A stretch of DNA of 64,000 bases from Streptomyces sp. HUAS 15-9 (GTDB lineage Bacteria > Actinomycetota > Actinomycetes > Streptomycetales > Streptomycetaceae), in contig NZ_CP106799.1 of assembly GCF_025642155.1 (NCBI RefSeq), forward strand, positions 1-64,000, read 5' to 3'. How positions within the stretch are numbered: the stretch's first letter is position 1; every line of letters starts with the position of its first letter. Shown here piece after piece: positions 26,298 to 34,804 of this stretch. A model generated the notes under the pieces. The model saw nothing but the letters and a program-made list of their open reading frames with translations. It was not told the origin of the DNA and did no database searches. Position numbers and translations under genes: made by a program.

Positions 26298-26379
26298 GAA
26301 GGGAGTTCCTTCCGCTGTCGACGGTTCTCCACGCCGCCGTGAACAGGCCGTGCCCGGGCGGGTAGTGCCTGGCTGCGGG

Positions 26380-26570
26380 ACGGCCGGAATATCCTGGCTC
26401 CCGGATCTCGGCGCCCGGCTTGTGCAGCACGGGTACCGGCGCCGGCTCCCGGCCTTCCCAGCGGCCGGTTCGCACCGGCTGCCAGTGGCCATCAGCGGGA
26501 GGCAGCTCCCCGGTTACAGTGGCGGGCCCGCACCGGACTTGGGCCATCGGGCCCGCACCGGACTTCCTCC
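26380..26570 (-). promoter_or_regulatory. cobalamin riboswitch in the cobT leader
   Basis: Reading the minus strand from ~26570, the conserved core elements appear in order: GGAAGTCCGGTGCGG, CCGCCACTGTAACCGGGGAG, GCTGATGGCCACTGG, a stem with loop GCGAA (GCCGGTGCGAACCGGC), CTGGGAAGGCC, and finally GAGCCAGGATA. This is the usual order for cobalamin (B12) riboswitches. It ends ~85 bases before the cobT start, fitting translational or terminator control of cobT. The first stem region contains an 18-base direct duplication, listed separately. Confidence 0.85.
26523..26565. repeat. 18-base direct repeat inside the riboswitch
   Basis: CGGGCCCGCACCGGACTT occurs at 26523-26540 and again at 26548-26565, a 25-base period. 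On the RNA strand this duplicates the 5' segment AAGTCCGGTGCGGGCCCG. The copy nearer the core is the one followed by the CCACTGT element. Confidence 0.85.
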
Positions 26571-26739
26571 GCATCCGTCACCCGCATCCTGCCACACACC
26601 CGCCGTCGGCGAGCCGCCGCCCGAGGGGGTCCACAACGCATGCCGGTCCACATGGCCCTGGGCAAGGGCCGGACGGCCCCCTCCGGTGGAGTGGGTGCGC
26701 GGCAAGGATCGCGGGAGCGGGGGCCGAGGAGGGGGTGCG

Positions 26740-28113
26740 ATGGCGGACACCGAGGCGCTGCTGGCCGGCGCCGTGGGGGCACGGCACGTTCTGGCCGGGG
26801 CGGAGGTCCCCCCTGAGTACGCCGGTGACGAGTCGCTGACCGCCCTGCCGCAGACGCCCGCGTACCTGGTCCGGCCCGCCGCGGCCGCCGAGGTGGCGGA
26901 CGTGCTCAGAATCGCCGGCGAGGCCGGGATCCCGGTGACCGCCCGCGGCTCGGGGACCGGCATGTCGGGGGGATGTGTGCCCCGGCCGGGCGGGATCACG
27001 GTCTCGTTCGAGCGGATGAACCGCGTCCTGGAAGTGGACGCCGTCAACCACGTGGCCGTCGTGCAGCCCGGGGTCACCCTGGACCAACTGGACCACGAGG
27101 CCGCCAAGTCAGGCCTGCAGTATCCGGTGCGGCTCGGCGAACCCACCGCCAGCATCGGCGGCACCATCGCCACCAACGCCGGCGGGATGCACGCCGTACG
27201 GCACGGGGTCACCCGCCACCATGTGCTCGCCGTCGAGGCCGTCCTGGCGTCCGGCGAGATCGTGCGCGGCGGCGGCAAGTACGTCAAGACGTCCACCGGC
27301 TACGACCTGGCCCAGCTCCTGGTCGGCTCCGAGGGCACGCTCGCCCTGGTCACGGAGGCGACGCTGCGGCTGCGGCCGCGGGCCCGGCACTCCACGACCG
27401 TACTGGCGGCGTTCGCGTCGGCCGAGGACGCCTTCCGGTCGGTTCCGCCGCTGGCGGGCGGGGGCCTGGAGCCGGCCGCGCTGGAGTACGTGGACCCGCT
27501 GGCCATGGCGGCGATCGCGGACGGCCACGGCAAGGGGCTGGGCATTCCCGCGTCCGTGCGCCTGAGCGCGCTCGGCTATCTGCTCGTCGTGCTGGAGGAC
27601 CGCTCCGGGACGCGGCTCCAGGAGGATGTCGAGGCGGTCGGCGAGCAGTTGCTCGAACTCGGCGCGGCGGACGTCTTCGTGCTGCCCGCGGCCACGGCGA
27701 GGAGCCTGGTCGAGGCCCGTGAGCGAGCCTTCTGGACGGCGAAGGCGGCCGGTGCCGACGACATCGTGGACGTGGTCGTGCCGCGCGGCGAGCTGCACGG
27801 GCTGCTGGCCGCCGCCCGGGCGGCCGCCGAGGACACCGGGTCGCTGGTCACCGGCTGCGGCCACGCCGGCGACGGCAACGTGCATCTGTCGGTCTTCCAG
27901 CCGGACCCCGTCCGCCGTGACGAGGTGCTGCGGCGGCTGTTCCGGGCGGGCCTGGAGCGCGGTGGCGCGGTCTCGGGCGAGCATGGGATCGGCAGGGCGA
28001 AGAAGTCGTACTTCCTGGAGCTGGAGGACCCGGCCAGGGTCGAGCTGATGCGCAGGATCAAGCAAGCCTTCGACCCGGGTGGAATCCTCAATCCCGGTGT
28101 GCTCCTCGACTGA
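26740..28113 (+). CDS. FAD-binding oxidase of the GlcD / D-lactate dehydrogenase type
   Basis: 457 residues from the ATG at 26740 (GAGGAGG about eight bases upstream). An FAD-binding type 4 (PCMH) domain spans ~35-215: VTARGSGTGMSGG for the pyrophosphate, then VQPGVTLDQLDHEA, LGEPTASIGGTIATNAGGMH, and YDLAQLLVGSEGTLALVTEA. The C-terminal FAD-oxidase domain has GHAGDGNVHLSVFQ, then SGEHGIGRAKKSYF and FDPGGILNPGVLLD. It should oxidise a 2-hydroxy acid (glycolate, lactate or similar); the exact substrate cannot be read. It diverges from cobT and is followed after 59 bases by a ThDP enzyme gene in the same direction, probably one operon. Confidence 0.9.
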   Translation: MADTEALLAGAVGARHVLAGAEVPPEYAGDESLTALPQTPAYLVRPAAAAEVADVLRIAGEAGIPVTARGSGTGMSGGCVPRPGGITVSFERMNRVLEVDAVNHVAVVQPGVTLDQLDHEAAKSGLQYPVRLGEPTASIGGTIATNAGGMHAVRHGVTRHHVLAVEAVLASGEIVRGGGKYVKTSTGYDLAQLLVGSEGTLALVTEATLRLRPRARHSTTVLAAFASAEDAFRSVPPLAGGGLEPAALEYVDPLAMAAIADGHGKGLGIPASVRLSALGYLLVVLEDRSGTRLQEDVEAVGEQLLELGAADVFVLPAATARSLVEARERAFWTAKAAGADDIVDVVVPRGELHGLLAAARAAAEDTGSLVTGCGHAGDGNVHLSVFQPDPVRRDEVLRRLFRAGLERGGAVSGEHGIGRAKKSYFLELEDPARVELMRRIKQAFDPGGILNPGVLLD

Positions 28114-28172
28114 AACCGCCGGTTTCTTCTGCCCACGGACATGACCATCACCAGGCGAGGACGGGACGAGAC

Positions 28173-29750
28173 GTGAACGGTGCGGAAGCGGTCGTGGCGA
28201 CCCTGCGGGCGTGCGGCGTGGAGGTGTACTTCGCCAACCCGGGCACATCCGAGATGCATCTGGTCGCCGCGCTGGACAGGGAACCGGCGGTCAGGGCGGT
28301 GCCCTGCCTGTTCGAGGGCGTCGCGACCGGGGCGGCCGACGGCTACGGCCGGATGACCGGCCGGCCCGCCGCCACCCTGCTGCATCTCGGACCGGGCCTC
28401 GGCAACGGCCTGGCCAACCTGCACAACGCGCGGCGCGCGGCCACACCTCTGGTGAACCTCGTCGGTGAGCACGCCACGCACCACAAACCGCTCGACGCCC
28501 CGCTCGAGTCGGACATCGACGCGCTGGCCGGGACCGTCTCCGGCTGGGTGCGCCGCTGCGGCGACGCGCCGGCCGCCGGTATCCACGCCTCTGCCGCCGT
28601 GGCCGCCGCCACGGCTCCCCCCGGCCAGGTGGCCACGCTGATCCTGCCCGCCGACATCTCCTGGTCGCCGGGGCCTCCCCGGCCCCGCCGCTGCCGTCCC
28701 AGCCGCCCGCACCCGTGCCGGACGACACGGTGATGACCGTCGCCGCCGCGCTGCGCTCCGGAGAACCGGCCGCGATCCTGCTCGGTGGCCCGGCCACCCG
28801 CGCGCGCGGCGTTGCGCGCGGCGGCCCGTGTCGCGGCCACCGGGGCCCGGCTGCTGTGCGAGACCTTCCCGGCGCGCCTGGAGCGCGGCGCGGGCCTGCC
28901 CGCCGTCGAGCGGCTCGCATATCTGCCCGAGGGCGCTCTCGCCCAACTCCACGGTCTGCGGCACCTGGTGCTGGTCGGTGCCCGCACCCCGGTGTCCTTC
29001 TTCGCCTACCCGGAGACACCGGGCCTCCTCGTCCCTCGCGACTGCCACGTCCATACCCTGGCCGGCCCGGGCGACGACGTCGTAGAGGCCCTCGCGCATC
29101 TGGCGGACCTGCTGCCGCCCGCGACGGCGACCACGGCGGGCCTGGCCAGGCCGGAGTCACCCGCGGGCGGGCTGACCGGTGAGTCGGTCGCGGCCGCTGT
29201 GGGAGCGCTGCTGCCGGAGGGGGCGATCGTGGTGGACGAGGCCAACACGTCCGGCCTGTGGCTGCCCTCGGCCACCGCCGGTGCCCCGCACCATGACTGG
29301 CTGACCCTCACCGGCGGTGCCATCGGCCAGGGCCTGCCGCTGGCCGTCGGCGCCGCGATCGCCTGCCCCGACCGGCCGGTGGTGTGCCTGGAGGCCGACG
29401 GCAGCGCCATGTACACCGCCCAGGCGCTGTGGACGATGGCCCGCGAGGGCCTGGACATCACCACCGTCGTCTACGCCAACCAGTCGTACTCCGTCCTGGA
29501 GATGGAGTACGACCGCCTGGTACCGACGCCGGAGGGCCAAGGTCGCGGGCGGGCCGGCCGGGACCTGCTGGACCTGTCCCGGCCGGACCTGGACTTCGTC
29601 GGACTCGCCCAGGCGATGGGAGTGCCCGCCTTCCACGCCGCCACCGCCGAGGAGTTCACCACCCTGCTGGCCAAGGCCCTCAACGAGCCCGGCCCCCATG
29701 TCATCGAGGCCCGCGTGCCCGCGCTCTTCGGTCCGAGGCACGCGTCGTAA
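28173..29750 (+). pseudogene. ThDP-dependent acetolactate-synthase-like enzyme with two frameshifts
   Basis: Three frames read one ~525-residue protein. The first (from GTG 28173) has ACGVEVYFANPGTSEMHLVA with the catalytic Glu region CLFEGVATGAADGYGRM, to LILPADISWSPG. Near 28670-28685 it shifts to PAPVPDDTVMTVAAALRSGE and PAAILLGGPATRA. Near 28795-28815 it shifts again to ALRAAARVAATGARLLCETF and runs to the end with the ThDP motif GDG-like LEADGSAMYTAQALWTMARE and NQSYSVLEME. Both shifts lie in GC-only runs, so sequencing error is possible. If real, the enzyme is dead. Relatives include acetolactate synthase and benzoylformate decarboxylase. Confidence 0.8.
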
Positions 29751-29766
29751 GAACCTGCTGGGCTCC

Positions 29767-30078
29767 TTACGGCTGGGCGGTCTGAAGGTCCTTGAGATCC
29801 TTGTCCAGGGTGTCGCTGTCCTTGTCCAGGGTGTCGCCGAGCTGCTTCTGCATGATCTCGGTGGCGTACTTCTTCACGGTCTGGTCGTCCACGCCCACGC
29901 ACGCGTCGGGCCGGTCCTGGGCCTTGGCCTTGTCACCGGCTGCCATGGCGTCCTTGAACTGCTTCTCCATGGCAGCCTTGCAGGCAGCCGGGTCGGCCTT
30001 GGAGTCGCTGCTGCCGCACGCTGTAAGAGCTGCCGAGAGGGCGAGCAGGACGGTGCAGGCGGCTGTGCGGGCTCTCAT
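29767..30078 (-). CDS. small secreted lipoprotein of unknown function
   Basis: 103 residues from the ATG at 30078 (GGGGGAG about four bases upstream). The signal ends in lipobox LTAC, with Cys21 expected to be lipidated. The mature ~80 residues are charged and helical, with two Cys (PAACKAAMEKQFKDAM and RPDACVGVDDQTVKKY) that may pair, and a Lys/Asp-rich repeat (DTLDKDSDTLDKDLKDL). It converges on the ThDP gene. No family is recognised; the helical mature part suggests a small surface-anchored protein. Confidence 0.65.
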   Translation of the reverse strand: MRARTAACTVLLALSAALTACGSSDSKADPAACKAAMEKQFKDAMAAGDKAKAQDRPDACVGVDDQTVKKYATEIMQKQLGDTLDKDSDTLDKDLKDLQTAQP

Positions 30079-30230
30079 ATCTCCCCCAGTGGTTGCTGAT
30101 GCCGAAGAAGATCATGCAGGCTCTTGGCGGCGCCATGGGGTTCCTGTGACTGGGTTGTGACGAAGTCCCAATGTCGACGGAGTGTCCTGGGATCGTGGCT
30201 CCGGTGCCGGACGTCAGGCCATCACGTGGT

Positions 30231-30620
30231 TCAGGAGCCGCCGCGCAGGGTGTCATGTCCTTCGGTCCGATCGCTGCCGCCGGACGGGGAGGACGCCAGC
30301 AGCGAGTGAGGCCTCCATGGGTGCGACGAGCGCCCATTGCCGCTGGATGCGGCCGAGTTGTGCAACCGCTCGCGCGCCCGGCCGTGGATCCGGCGCATCC
30401 CGTGGCGTGTGCCGTTCAGCACACGGGAGAGGTCCGCGATGATCCCCATGGCCTCACCGAACTGGTCGGGAAGGTCGTGCGAAGACGGTGCCCAGGCGCC
30501 GCCAGGAGAGTGCTGGTCCGCAACCCGCCTGCAGGCGGCGAGCAGGCCCGTCACCAGGCTGCGGTATTCGGCGATCTCGGCCTGGGTGAAGTCCGTGCTG
30601 GTCGGGTGTTGCGTGGTCAA
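30231..30620 (-). CDS. hypothetical protein with helical core
   Basis: 129 residues from a TTG at 30620, chosen because GGGGGA lies four bases upstream; an ATG at 30674 lies further out without such a site. The first 85 residues look like a compact helical domain (TDFTQAEIAEYRSLVTGLLA, FGEAMGIIADLSRVLNG). The last ~40 are polar and low complexity (SSPSGGSDRTEGHDTLRGGS). It resembles short Streptomyces proteins found near regulators, but I cannot name a family. It lies ~300 bases upstream of and divergent to the regulator/peptidase cassette. Confidence 0.45.
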   Translation of the reverse strand: MTTQHPTSTDFTQAEIAEYRSLVTGLLAACRRVADQHSPGGAWAPSSHDLPDQFGEAMGIIADLSRVLNGTRHGMRRIHGRARERLHNSAASSGNGRSSHPWRPHSLLASSPSGGSDRTEGHDTLRGGS

Positions 30621-30801
30621 TCGATCCCCCTGTGACGCGCATGACGGGGCGCCGGACGCATCGCGCTCCGGCACCCGTCGGTGATCACGGTCCGCCGCGT
30701 GGAGTCGCGGACCGCTTGTGGCTTGCTTGGTCGCTCAGCGTGGAGGTGTGCACGACAATCTGTTCGCGCCTGGATCGTGCTATGAAGACCGCCTGGATGT
30801 C

Positions 30802-30834
30802 AACGATCCTTCGTTCCAACAGTAAGGAACGATC
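30802..30834. promoter_or_regulatory. inverted repeat upstream of the regulator/peptidase cassette
   Basis: CGTTCC at 30812-30817 and GGAACG at 30826-30831 form a perfect inverted repeat with an 8-base gap. AACGATC also occurs as a direct repeat at 30802-30808 and 30828-30834. The site is ~95 bases before the first gene of the cassette and may be the operator of its regulator. Confidence 0.45.
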
Positions 30835-30926
30835 GTGCCCGGCAGGGTGTATCTGGCCACTCAACTGTTCGAGGACATAGGGTCTGCCCGTACTCCGTAC
30901 ACCCCCCAATTCCCGGAGGCTGCCAG

Positions 30927-31610
30927 GTGAGTCACCTCCCCAACGCATCACAGCCCCTTCCTGAAGGGACGCTCAGAGCTCTGCACGAGCTCATCCGCGG
31001 CAGGGGCCTTGACCTGAGCAAAGAGCTGGACATCCCCGAGCTCGCCCGCCGTTCCTCACTGACACCTCAGCAGGCTCGGGCGCTGCTGGACGGGAAGACC
31101 GTCCGGGAGCCGCGGACGGTCGAAGAGCATGTCACGAGGCGAATCTCCCAGACCTTCAGAATCCACGTGGAGGCCGCCGAAAGCAACGAAGCCGCTGTCC
31201 GAAAGAGTCTGGCCGCGGCCCTCGGCTGCTCCGACAGGTGGGCCACGGATCTGTGTTGCGGACGCAAGATGCCGAACGTTCCGACCCTGCTGGGGCTGGA
31301 ACGGTTCTTCGGAGTCAGCCGCGGCTTCTTCGGCATGACCGCGGCAGAGGCACTCGACCTCGCCCTCGCCCCCGAGCTGGACAAGCTGCGCCTGCGTACC
31401 GAGCCGAAGCCCGCCGAGCCGTCGGCCACGGCTTCGGACACACTGGAGGACCTCCTGCAGCGCTTCAGGGGGCTCGACGAGAATGAGCAACTGCGCGCCC
31501 TCATGCAGCAGTTCAAGGTCGACCCCGACGCGATCGCCTTCCGTGGGACGAAGCCGTCGCCCCACCAGATGGCGGCGCTGCTGATCCTCGCCCTCAAGGA
31601 TGACCAATGA
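30927..31610 (+). CDS. helix-turn-helix regulator of the peptidase cassette
   Basis: 227 residues from the GTG at 30927 (GGAGG eight bases upstream). Two DNA-binding-like helical segments are visible: LDIPELARRSSLTPQQARAL (about 34-53) and an XRE-like one with SLAAALGCSDRWATDLCCGR and PNVPTLLGLERFFGVSRGFF (about 88-135). The C-terminal third is helical with ETL-rich linkers (SDTLEDLLQRFRGLDENEQL). Its stop overlaps the start of the metallopeptidase gene (ATGA). Regulator plus ImmA/IrrE peptidase pairs are known from ImmR/ImmA and DdrO/IrrE, where the peptidase cuts the regulator after a signal. I infer the same here. Confidence 0.8.
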   Translation: MSHLPNASQPLPEGTLRALHELIRGRGLDLSKELDIPELARRSSLTPQQARALLDGKTVREPRTVEEHVTRRISQTFRIHVEAAESNEAAVRKSLAAALGCSDRWATDLCCGRKMPNVPTLLGLERFFGVSRGFFGMTAAEALDLALAPELDKLRLRTEPKPAEPSATASDTLEDLLQRFRGLDENEQLRALMQQFKVDPDAIAFRGTKPSPHQMAALLILALKDDQ

Positions 31611-32176
31611 GCAAGAAGACACCGAAGCGTTTCCTCGACCAGCTCTTACGGGACACCGCGCGCACGCTGACGCCGCCGACGGACCCCAAAGCCGTACTGA
31701 ACGCCGTGTGCGCGACGCTGAGTCCTCAGCTCGATCGCCCCGTCCGGCTGAAGTTCGTGAAGTTCCCTAACGAGATGGGGATATCGGGAGTGACGCTGGC
31801 CAAGGACGACGAATACATCGTCGTGGTGGAGGACACCGCCCCCGATCAGCACAAGTTCGTCATCGCCGGCCACGAACTCGGGCACTGCTACTTCCAGACT
31901 CTCGGTGTCCACTACCCCACGGGGCTGAGCGCCGCCGCCCGGCGTCTACTGGCCCGCAACGACGACGACGTCCCCTGGGACGAGGTCGCGGCCATGGCCA
32001 CTCGATCGGCTGACGCCACGGACCCCGAGGCCGAGTGGGAAGCGGAGCAGTGCGGACTGCGCCTGGCCGCCAAGTTCCACAAGCTCGTCGGCCCACAGGC
32101 AGGTACCGGCCACCCGACCCAGGAGACACTGGCGGACCGGCTCTCGTCCTCACTCGGCAACTTCGGCGGGCTGTGA
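31607..32176 (+). CDS. ImmA/IrrE-type metallopeptidase
   Basis: 189 residues. The zinc site HELGH lies at 89-93 (FVIAGHELGHCYFQ), and a Glu-rich helix at 141-150 (EAEWEAEQCG) can supply the third ligand. Length and layout fit the COG2856 / DUF955 family, whose members cleave a partner repressor. It overlaps the regulator before it by four bases (ATGA) and the membrane-protein gene after it by one base (TGATG), so all are translationally coupled. I would expect a soluble cytoplasmic enzyme whose target is the adjacent regulator. Confidence 0.85.
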   Translation: MSKKTPKRFLDQLLRDTARTLTPPTDPKAVLNAVCATLSPQLDRPVRLKFVKFPNEMGISGVTLAKDDEYIVVVEDTAPDQHKFVIAGHELGHCYFQTLGVHYPTGLSAAARRLLARNDDDVPWDEVAAMATRSADATDPEAEWEAEQCGLRLAAKFHKLVGPQAGTGHPTQETLADRLSSSLGNFGGL

Positions 32177-33402
32177 TGCGCTGGGACATCGCCGGATCCT
32201 TCCTCGGCTATGCCATCCCGGCCGTGCTGCTCTTCGTGGCCTTCGTGATGAAACTCCCGCTCCTGCGGCGCGCCTGGCGCGACCCGATCCTGCGGGCCAC
32301 TGCCCTGCTGCTCGGCATCGGCGCCGTAGTCTTCGCCTCCCTGCCGCCCGACAACCTGCACCGCATCAACACGGTCACCGGTGTGCCCAACTTCGCCGGC
32401 GTATGGGTCTACTCCCTGCTCAGTGCCTACTGCGGAGCATGCCTGTGGCTCATCATCGTCTGGCGGGAACCGCCCTCCGCGGCCCGCAGCAGGCGCACCC
32501 GGATGGTCTGGGTCTCGTACAGCGTCATCATCCTCGGTCTGTGGGTGACCTTCTTCCTCGGCGACCACAGCGTCGAACGCCTTCGGGATCTCGACGTCTA
32601 CTACGCCAACACCCCGTGGATGGTCGAGCACTCGATGCTCTACCTCGTGGCCCACATGGTGTCGGCTGTCGTCGCCGCTTCCATTCTGTGGGCCTGGTTC
32701 AAGGAACTCGCGAACCAGAAGTGGCTGCGCCGTGCGGTGATCTGCCTCCAGGTGGCGTACGCGCTCGGGCTGATCTTCGACATCGCGAAGGTCGTGGCCA
32801 TCGGCGCACGGTGGAGCGGACGGAACCTCGACTGGCTGTCCACCTATGTGGCTCCGCCCTTCGCCATCGCCGAAGCGCTCCTCGTGGCGGTGGGCTTCAT
32901 CGGCGGCCAGGTCGGCCCGCTGGCGGAGGACCGCTGGAACATGTGGCGCACCCATCAGCGTCTGGCACCGCTGTGGGCGCTGATGCAGACGGTGAGTGAC
33001 GCACCGGCCCCGGCCACCGGACGGGTCAGCGGGACGGAACTCCAACTGGAGCACCGCAAGGCACGCATCAACGACGGTCTGCTCGAGCTGGCCCCGCACC
33101 TGAGCCGTTCCCGACGCGAACAGGCCTGCCGCGACGCTCTCGTCGAAGGCTTCCCCGAGGCCGAGTCCCGGGCCATCGCCGGTGCCGTCGACATCCTCGT
33201 CGCCATCAGCCTCCTGAGGACGGCCTCGGACCTCGCTGCCCCGCCGCCCCGGCATGAGGCACCCGACCAGCCGGTGAGCGACCGCGTGCGGCCCGACAGC
33301 GAGTTGGTCGCCATCTCACACGCATTACGGGCCCACTCGGCCACGATCGACACACTCCGCCGGCAGGCGGCCGCGACAGAAGGCGTCACTTCCCATGTCT
33401 GA
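32176..33402 (+). CDS. MAB_1171c-like integral membrane protein
   Basis: 408 residues from the ATG at 32176, which shares one base with the previous stop. The first ~245 residues hold about seven membrane helices (SFLGYAIPAVLLFVAFVMKL, ATALLLGIGAVVFAS, VWVYSLLSAYCGACLWLIIV, VWVSYSVIILGLWVTFFLG, MLYLVAHMVSAVVAASILWA, RAVICLQVAYALGLIFDIAK, PPFAIAEALLVAVGFIGG). A cytoplasmic helical domain of ~160 residues follows. The arrangement matches actinobacterial proteins called MAB_1171c family putative transporters, but no transporter motif is visible, so a sensor or scaffold role is equally open. It overlaps the next gene by eight bases. Confidence 0.75.
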   Translation: MRWDIAGSFLGYAIPAVLLFVAFVMKLPLLRRAWRDPILRATALLLGIGAVVFASLPPDNLHRINTVTGVPNFAGVWVYSLLSAYCGACLWLIIVWREPPSAARSRRTRMVWVSYSVIILGLWVTFFLGDHSVERLRDLDVYYANTPWMVEHSMLYLVAHMVSAVVAASILWAWFKELANQKWLRRAVICLQVAYALGLIFDIAKVVAIGARWSGRNLDWLSTYVAPPFAIAEALLVAVGFIGGQVGPLAEDRWNMWRTHQRLAPLWALMQTVSDAPAPATGRVSGTELQLEHRKARINDGLLELAPHLSRSRREQACRDALVEGFPEAESRAIAGAVDILVAISLLRTASDLAAPPPRHEAPDQPVSDRVRPDSELVAISHALRAHSATIDTLRRQAAATEGVTSHV

Positions 33403-34804
33403 AAGACCCAGCAATCGCCACCGTAGCGCCATAGTCATCGGCGGCAGCACAACCGGCATGCTCGCCGCCTCCGTGCTCTCGACCCGCTTCGACGAGGTCA
33501 CCGTCATCGAGAGCGACAAACTTCCAGCAGGCGTCGAGCACCGCAAAGGCCTCCCCCAGGCCCACCACGCCCACCTGCTCTGGTCCGGCGGGGTGGCCGC
33601 CCTCGAGGAACTCCTGCCCACCATCACGGACATCCTCGTGGCCCGGGGTGCCAGGCTCGTCAACGTGATGACGGACCTGGTGAGCAAGGCGCCCTCAGGT
33701 CAGTGGTTCCGCAGATTCAACAACTCCCGGCACCACATGATCACCTGCAGTCGCGATCTGCTGGATGCCGCCATTCGTGACCACGTCCTGCCGAAGCCGC
33801 GCATCACGCTCATCGAGGGCACCAGAGTCCACGGCCTGACCGGCGAGAAGAACCACATCTCCGGCGTTCGCCTGTCCGCCGACAGCGGCATGAGCACCCT
33901 CGGCGCAGACCTTGTCATCGACGCCGGCGGCCGCGGTTCACAGGCCCACAAGTGGCTGCGGGACCTCGGCCATCCGCCGGTCGTCGAGCGGGAGGTGGAC
34001 GCCGGAGTCGTCTATGCGAGCCGCCTGTACCGAGCGCCCGGCACGACGGCAGAACTGCCCTACCCCATCGTCAACGTCCAGGCCGACCCTCGCAGTGCGC
34101 CGGGCAGGGGCGGCGTCATCGTGCCCATCGAAGGGGGACGCTGGATGGTGACCCTCTCCGGCACCCGCGGCGGTGAGCCGACGGACGCCCCGGACGAATT
34201 CCTCGAGTTCGCGCTGACCGGTCTGCAGGACCCCATCATCGGACAGTTGCTCCGCGGGGCCACCCCGATCACCGACCCCGTCACCACGCGCAGCACCCGC
34301 AACCGTCGTCGCTACTACGAGGACAGCCCCGGCTGGCCCGAGGGATTCGCCGTACTCGGTGACGCGATCGCCGGGTACAACCCGGTCTACGGGCACGGGC
34401 TGACCGTGGCGGCCCAGTCCGTGATCGCGATGCGGAAGGTACTGGACCGGCACGGCCCGGTCTCACAGGGCAACGGCCGTCGCATCCAGCGAGCCGCCGC
34501 GCGGCCCGTGGCGAACGCCTGGAACCTTGCCGTCGGCCAGGACGCCTACTACCCCGGTGCGGCCCCCAACCCTCCCACCGCGATCGAACGCGCACTCTCG
34601 GCCTACGTCGACCGGGCAGTGGCCGCCGGGGCCGAGAACCCACACGCCCTGCGCGCTCTGCTGGACGTGATGAGCCTCAAGACACCCGCCCCCCGCCTCT
34701 TCGCCCCGGACATGCTGTGGAACATGGCCTTCGGGCAGCGCAAGGGCCCTTTGAGCGGGCCTCCGTTGAGCCACGCGGAACGGGAGGCGGCGGGACTCGC
34801 TTAG
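33395..34804 (+). CDS. FAD-dependent monooxygenase/oxidoreductase
   Basis: 469 residues. The N-terminal Rossmann motif reads AIVIGGSTTGMLAASVLSTR (GGSTTG at 16-21, a variant of GxGxxG), followed by the acidic strand end VTVIESDKL. The second FAD block is FAVLGDAIAGYNPVYGHGLT at about 315-335, the GD motif of PHBH-type monooxygenases. A variable substrate domain lies between. The last ~90 residues are helical and close the fold. It is the fourth gene of the coupled cassette and overlaps the membrane protein by eight bases. The substrate is unknown; a small hydrophobic molecule handed over from the membrane partner is one possibility. Confidence 0.85.
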   Translation: MSERPSNRHRSAIVIGGSTTGMLAASVLSTRFDEVTVIESDKLPAGVEHRKGLPQAHHAHLLWSGGVAALEELLPTITDILVARGARLVNVMTDLVSKAPSGQWFRRFNNSRHHMITCSRDLLDAAIRDHVLPKPRITLIEGTRVHGLTGEKNHISGVRLSADSGMSTLGADLVIDAGGRGSQAHKWLRDLGHPPVVEREVDAGVVYASRLYRAPGTTAELPYPIVNVQADPRSAPGRGGVIVPIEGGRWMVTLSGTRGGEPTDAPDEFLEFALTGLQDPIIGQLLRGATPITDPVTTRSTRNRRRYYEDSPGWPEGFAVLGDAIAGYNPVYGHGLTVAAQSVIAMRKVLDRHGPVSQGNGRRIQRAAARPVANAWNLAVGQDAYYPGAAPNPPTAIERALSAYVDRAVAAGAENPHALRALLDVMSLKTPAPRLFAPDMLWNMAFGQRKGPLSGPPLSHAEREAAGLA

